Shown here in pieces: positions 42,512 through 46,528 of a stretch of DNA of 46,528 bases. The stretch is from Candidatus Phocaeicola faecipullorum. Lineage in GTDB: Bacteria > Bacteroidota > Bacteroidia > Bacteroidales > Bacteroidaceae. The notes below the pieces were generated by a model that did no database searches, had not been told where the DNA came from, and saw only the letters and a list, made by a program, of their open reading frames with translations. The stretch covers positions 1 to 46,528 of the forward strand of contig JAHLFB010000275.1 of NCBI GenBank assembly GCA_018884025.1. Direction: 5' to 3'. A program made the translations under genes and the position numbers. Numbering within the stretch: the stretch's first letter is position 1; every line of letters begins with the position of its first letter.

Positions 42512-43861
42512 ATGGCAAATGTAATTAAATTACGCAAAGGCCTTGACATTAACTTGAAAGGTAAGGCAGCTGCAGAAGTTGTAGCTGTAAAAGCACCCGG
42601 ATTCTATGCTATAGTACCGGATGACTTTACAGGTGTGACTCCTAAGGTAGTTGTCAAGGAACAAGAATATGTAATGGCCGGAGGACCCTTGTTTATTGAC
42701 AAGAACCATCCTGAACTGAAATTTGTTTCGCCGGTTAGTGGCGTAGTGACAAGTGTAGAGCGCGGAGCTCGACGTAAGGTAATGAGTATTACTGTAGAGG
42801 CAGCAGCCGAACAGGATTACGAAGAATTCGGAAAACAGAACGTGTCTGCAATGAGCGCAGAAGCTGTTAAGGAACTTCTTCTTAATGCCGGTATGTTCGC
42901 TTTCTTCAGACAGCGTCCTTACGATGTTATCGCAGATCCTACAGTAGCTCCAAGAGCTATCTTCGTTTCTGCATTCGATACAAATCCGCTTGCTCCTGAC
43001 TTTGAAATAGCTCTGAAAGGCGAGGAAAACAACTTCCAGACAGGACTTGACGCTTTGGCTAAAATTGCCAAGACTTATTTAAGTATTAGTGTAAACCAGA
43101 AGTCAGCAGCTCTTACACAGGCTAAGAACGTTACTGTAACAGCTTTCGACGGACTTCATCCTGCAGGTAATGTTGGTGTTCAGATTAACAACATCGCTCC
43201 TGTAAACAAAGGTGAGACCGTTTGGACTATCGACCCACAGGCTGTTATCTTCATCGGACGTCTGATGAACACAGGACGTGTAGATATGACTCGTACAGTA
43301 GCTATCACAGGTTCTGAAGTTAAGAAACCAGCTTATTGCAAATTGAAAGTAGGTGCTCTTCTTACAGACATCCTTGCAGGTAATGTAAATAAGGATAAGG
43401 AACTTCGCTACATCAGCGGTAATCCTTTGACAGGAAAACAGATTCCTGCTAACGGTTTCCTTGGCGCATTCCACAGTCAGGTAACTGTAATCCCTGAAGG
43501 TAACGATGTTCACGAAATGTTGGGATGGATTATGCCTCGTTTCAACGAGTTCAGTACAAGCCACTCATATTTCAGCTGGTTGATGGGCAAGAAAGAATAT
43601 ACTCTTGACGCTCGTATCAAAGGTGGAGAACGTCATATGATTATGTCAAACGAATACGACCGCGTACTTCCTATGGATATTCTTCCTGAATATCTTATCA
43701 AGGCTATTATTGCCGGTGATATCGACCGCATGGAACAGCTTGGTATCTACGAAGTGGCTCCTGAGGATTTCGCTATCTGCGAATTCGTATGTTCTTCTAA
43801 GATGGAACTTCAGCGTATCGTTCGCGAAGGTCTTGACATGCTCCGTCGTGAAATGTGTTAA
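42512..43861 (+). CDS. nqrA: Na+-translocating NADH:quinone reductase subunit A
   Basis: NqrA is the membrane-associated soluble subunit of the Na+-pumping NADH:quinone oxidoreductase, where quinone is thought to bind near the NqrA-NqrB interface. The 449-aa protein starts IKLRKGLDINLKGKA and has the KAPGFYAIVPDDFTGVTPK block, RPYDVIADP and the MPRFNEFSTSHSYFSWL region, all typical of NqrA. It is the first gene of the operon. A 133-base gap with short repeats separates it from nqrB. Confidence 0.95.
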   Translation: MANVIKLRKGLDINLKGKAAAEVVAVKAPGFYAIVPDDFTGVTPKVVVKEQEYVMAGGPLFIDKNHPELKFVSPVSGVVTSVERGARRKVMSITVEAAAEQDYEEFGKQNVSAMSAEAVKELLLNAGMFAFFRQRPYDVIADPTVAPRAIFVSAFDTNPLAPDFEIALKGEENNFQTGLDALAKIAKTYLSISVNQKSAALTQAKNVTVTAFDGLHPAGNVGVQINNIAPVNKGETVWTIDPQAVIFIGRLMNTGRVDMTRTVAITGSEVKKPAYCKLKVGALLTDILAGNVNKDKELRYISGNPLTGKQIPANGFLGAFHSQVTVIPEGNDVHEMLGWIMPRFNEFSTSHSYFSWLMGKKEYTLDARIKGGERHMIMSNEYDRVLPMDILPEYLIKAIIAGDIDRMEQLGIYEVAPEDFAICEFVCSSKMELQRIVREGLDMLRREMC

Positions 43862-43922
43862 TGAGTTTTTAGTTGACCAGGCCTCAGTTAAAAGTTAATA
43901 GATAGGTTTCTATACGAAAACC

Positions 43923-43955
43923 TTGTCAACTTGTCAACTCGTCAACTTGTCAACT
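43923..43955 (+). repeat. Short tandem octamer repeat between nqrA and nqrB
   Basis: Four copies of TTGTCAAC stand in a row, the third reading TCGTCAAC. They lie in the 133-base gap between two cotranscribed genes. Role unknown. Confidence 0.85.
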
Positions 43956-43994
43956 AACTTATAAACTAAAAAACTAACAAACTTATAAATAATA

Positions 43995-45158
43995 ATGAAA
44001 GCGTTAAGAAATTATATCGACAAGATAAAGCCGAACTTTGAAGAGGGCGGCAAATTCCAGGCTTTTCGTTCTGTATTCGACGGTTTCGAAACATTCCTTT
44101 TCGTTCCGAATACAACATCGAAGACTGGTACGCACATCCACGACGCTATAGACAGCAAACGTATCATGTCTATCGTGGTTATTGCGCTTATACCGGCATT
44201 GCTGTTCGGTATGTATAACGTAGGTTACCAGCACTATGCTTTTGCAGGCATCGAAGGTAGCTTCATTCAGAAATTCGGTTACGGTTTCCTTGCCGTATTA
44301 CCAAAAATCATCGTTTCATACGTTGTAGGTCTTGGAATTGAGTTCGTTGTAGCTCAGTGGAAGAAGGAAGAAATTCAGGAAGGTTTCCTTGTTTCAGGTA
44401 TGTTGATTCCTATGATTGTTCCTGTTGACTGTCCGTTGTGGATGCTTGCCGTGGCGACCGCATTCTCAGTAATTTTCGCCAAGGAAGTGTTCGGTGGCAC
44501 AGGTATGAACATTTTCAATCCGGCATTGATTACACGCGCGTTCCTGTTCTTCGCTTATCCTACGAAGATGTCCGGTGACACTGTATGGGTGGCAAGTGAC
44601 AGTATTTTCGGTTTAGGCAAGACTGTAGATGGGTTGACTGCCGCTACTCCGTTGGGTGTGGCAAAAGTTGCCGAATGCCCTGACTTCTCTTGGGACATGG
44701 TGACTGGTTTGATACCTGGTTCCATTGGTGAGACCAGTGTGATTGCCATTGCCATCGGTGCCGTGATTTTGTTATGGTCGGGTGTGGCAAGCTGGAAAAC
44801 GATGCTGTCTGTATTTGTAGGAGGTGCCGTGATGGGTTTGGTGTTCAACCAATGGGGACCTGATACTGCGATAGCCCACATGCCTTGGTATGAACATTTG
44901 TGTTTGGGCGGTTTTTGTTTTGGTGCCGTATTTATGGCGACCGATCCTGTCACTTCTTCACGTACGGAGAACGGCAAATATATTTATGGATTCCTGATTG
45001 GTGCCATGGCAATCATAATACGTGTGCTCAACCCCGGTTATCCTGAGGGCATGATGCTTGCTATCCTGCTGATGAATATCTTTGCGCCGCTGATTGACTA
45101 TGTGGTAGTGCAGAACAATATTTCGCGTCGTGCAAAACGTGCTATGTCTAACAAATAA
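43995..45158 (+). CDS. nqrB: Na+-translocating NADH:quinone reductase subunit B
   Basis: NqrB is an integral membrane subunit (387 aa, about ten helices) carrying a covalently bound FMN. The attachment threonine lies in VDGLTAATPLG (Thr218). Other landmarks are VPVDCPLWMLA, GGTGMNIFNPALITRAFLFF and FMATDPVTSSRTENGKYIYG. It couples electron transfer to Na+ export. nqrC follows 15 bases later. Confidence 0.96.
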   Translation: MKALRNYIDKIKPNFEEGGKFQAFRSVFDGFETFLFVPNTTSKTGTHIHDAIDSKRIMSIVVIALIPALLFGMYNVGYQHYAFAGIEGSFIQKFGYGFLAVLPKIIVSYVVGLGIEFVVAQWKKEEIQEGFLVSGMLIPMIVPVDCPLWMLAVATAFSVIFAKEVFGGTGMNIFNPALITRAFLFFAYPTKMSGDTVWVASDSIFGLGKTVDGLTAATPLGVAKVAECPDFSWDMVTGLIPGSIGETSVIAIAIGAVILLWSGVASWKTMLSVFVGGAVMGLVFNQWGPDTAIAHMPWYEHLCLGGFCFGAVFMATDPVTSSRTENGKYIYGFLIGAMAIIIRVLNPGYPEGMMLAILLMNIFAPLIDYVVVQNNISRRAKRAMSNK

Positions 45159-45173
45159 AAAACCGAAAATACG

Positions 45174-45854
45174 ATGAATACGAATAGTAACTCTTATACT
45201 ATCATTTATGCTTCGGTAATGGTTGTTATCGTAGCATTCTTGCTGGCTTTCGTAAATTCTTCTTTGCGCGACCTGCAGGGAAAGAACGTAGAGCTGGATA
45301 CGAAAAAACAAATTCTTTCGGCTTTGGGTATCCGTGAAGTGGAAAATGCGGAAGCCAAATTTGCCGAAGTAGTGAAAGAAGATATGCTGGTGGCTGAAGA
45401 CGGTTCGCTGAAGCCGTACGAAGGCAGTTTTGTTACCGGATATGAGAAAGCATATAAGGAAAAAGGAGAAGCCCATATTTTCGTCTGCGAAATAGACGGA
45501 CAGAAGAAGTACGTTATTCCTGTTTACGGAACAGGATTGTGGGGTGCCATCTGGGGTTATGTGGCTTTGAACGATGATAAGGATACGGTTTACGGCACTT
45601 ACTTCTCACATGCATCAGAAACTCCAGGATTGGGCGCGGAAATCGCTACCGAGCATTTTCAGAATGAATTCAAAGATAAAAACGTGCTGGACGGAGATGC
45701 TATCGGGCTGGATGTCGTAAAGAATGGAAAGGTCGATAAGCCTGAATTCCAGGTGGACGGTATTTCAGGAGGTACGATTACTTCAGTTGCCGTAGGGCAG
45801 ATGCTGAAGAACTGCATGGGAAACTATACCAAGTTTTTAACCGCTAAAGAATAA
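45174..45854 (+). CDS. nqrC: Na+-translocating NADH:quinone reductase subunit C
   Basis: NqrC is a one-helix membrane subunit (helix about residues 9-27) with a periplasmic FMN-binding domain. The FMN-threonine motif is SGGT (198-201) in VDGISGGTITS. The ISALGI-like stretch (here ILSALGIRE) after the anchor and ETPGLGAE are further markers. The length (226 aa) is a little shorter than in Vibrio (about 257), as in other Bacteroidota. Confidence 0.95.
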   Translation: MNTNSNSYTIIYASVMVVIVAFLLAFVNSSLRDLQGKNVELDTKKQILSALGIREVENAEAKFAEVVKEDMLVAEDGSLKPYEGSFVTGYEKAYKEKGEAHIFVCEIDGQKKYVIPVYGTGLWGAIWGYVALNDDKDTVYGTYFSHASETPGLGAEIATEHFQNEFKDKNVLDGDAIGLDVVKNGKVDKPEFQVDGISGGTITSVAVGQMLKNCMGNYTKFLTAKE

Positions 45855-45855
45855 T

Positions 45856-45861
45856 AGGAGG
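45856..45861 (+). promoter_or_regulatory. Shine-Dalgarno-like AGGAGG before nqrD
   Basis: AGGAGG lies 10 bases before the nqrD ATG. Such a perfect site is rare in this phylum, where the anti-Shine-Dalgarno end of 16S rRNA is sequestered, so it may have little effect on translation. Confidence 0.5.
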
Positions 45862-45871
45862 AGAAATTAAT

Positions 45872-46510
45872 ATGGGAAATTTATTTTCAGCCAAGAATAG
45901 GGAAGTGTTCTCCAACCCGATAAGCATGAATAATCCGGTCACCGTGCAGGTGCTGGGTATTTGTTCGGCACTTGCCGTAACTTCAAAACTAGAGCCGGCC
46001 ATCGTGATGGGGCTTTCGGTAACCATTATTACCGCATTCTCGAATGTGGTTATTTCGTTAATCCGCAAGACAATTCCAAACCGTATCCGTATCATTGTCC
46101 AGTTGGTGGTTGTTGCCGCGTTAGTGACTATAGTAAGCGAAATGCTTAAGGCTTTTGCATACGATGTAAGCGTTCAGCTTTCAGTGTATGTCGGCCTGAT
46201 TATCACCAACTGTATCCTGATGGGACGTCTTGAAGCGTTTGCGATGGCAAACGGTCCTTGGGAATCTTGTCTTGATGGTCTCGGCAACGGATTGGGCTAT
46301 GCCAAGATTTTGGTCATTGTGGCTTTCATCCGCGAGCTTTTAGGCTCTGGCACGTTGTTGGGATTCAATGTACTGAACTATCCGGCTATTAGCGAGGCAG
46401 GCTATGTGAATAACGGATTGATGCTGATGCCGCCGATGGCGTTGATTATCGTGGCTTGCCTGATATGGTACCAGCGTGCGAAGCATCCTGAATTACAAGA
46501 TAAGGAATAA
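45872..46510 (+). CDS. nqrD: Na+-translocating NADH:quinone reductase subunit D
   Basis: NqrD is an integral membrane subunit (212 aa, six helices), homologous to NqrE and the Rnf A/E subunits, forming part of the Na+ channel and the intramembrane iron centre. Landmarks are NPVTVQVLGICSALAVT, VGLIITNCILMGRLEAFA (conserved Cys in TNC) and LLGSGTLLGFNVL. nqrE and nqrF should follow just past the right edge of the window; no start codon for nqrE is seen in the last 18 bases. Confidence 0.96.
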   Translation: MGNLFSAKNREVFSNPISMNNPVTVQVLGICSALAVTSKLEPAIVMGLSVTIITAFSNVVISLIRKTIPNRIRIIVQLVVVAALVTIVSEMLKAFAYDVSVQLSVYVGLIITNCILMGRLEAFAMANGPWESCLDGLGNGLGYAKILVIVAFIRELLGSGTLLGFNVLNYPAISEAGYVNNGLMLMPPMALIIVACLIWYQRAKHPELQDKE

Positions 46511-46528
46511 CAAGTAAAGGAAAGACAT

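Noticed and set aside
43923-43955. CRISPR-like array
   Set aside because: The units are 8 bases with no spacers.

Overview
The window looks like a chromosomal segment of a Bacteroidales bacterium, most likely Bacteroides or Phocaeicola; the species cannot be fixed from the sequence alone. The evidence is: Bacteroidota-type promoters (TTG/TTTG, about 20 bases, TAnnTTTG) in front of many genes; a complete Bat aerotolerance operon; an nqr operon for the Na+-pumping NADH:quinone reductase; the bL28-bL33-DUF4295 ribosomal operon; lipoproteins with acidic residues after the lipid cysteine; and almost no Shine-Dalgarno sequences.

Layout. 1-2.1 kb is an accessory edge: a NERD-domain protein cut by the window start, an unrecognised membrane-anchored protein, and a 42-codon remnant of a winged-helix C-terminus. 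2.2-8.3 kb holds a small outer-membrane barrel, threonine ammonia-lyase, a two-gene unit of a membrane-anchored PHP phosphoesterase and a phosphoethanolamine transferase, a Cof-type HAD phosphatase and a DUF2582 winged-helix protein. 8.5-15.4 kb is housekeeping: map-tsaD-cinA, then rpmB-rpmG-DUF4295, then ftsY-rimO-HU-(HU/TM/LysM). 15.6-24.8 kb is the moxR-DUF58-BatD-like-batA-batB-batC-batD-batE operon, followed closely by a PAP2 phosphatase. 24.9-33.4 kb holds a small HTH protein, a DUF2007-UspA protein, two identical tRNA-Arg(ACG) genes, a patatin/barrel protein, an acyltransferase, htpG, a non-coding gap with hairpins, and a periplasmic thioredoxin with a 3' frameshift.

33.4-42.3 kb is the most unusual region. 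It holds two diverged copies of one module: a surface-type lipoprotein with a conserved N-terminal part and a more variable C-terminal domain carrying an EELxHAVQH motif; a small secreted protein; and an O-antigen-ligase-like membrane protein with C-terminal TPRs. In copy A the third gene survives only as a 44-codon remnant. In copy B the lipoprotein has an in-frame TAG just after its signal peptide. Between the copies lie a transglutaminase-like lipoprotein with a discoidin-like C-terminus and a lysine-rich exported protein. The layout resembles a polymorphic-effector locus shaped by duplication and decay, but its function is not established.

42.5 kb to the end is nqrA-nqrB-nqrC-nqrD; nqrE is expected just past the right edge.
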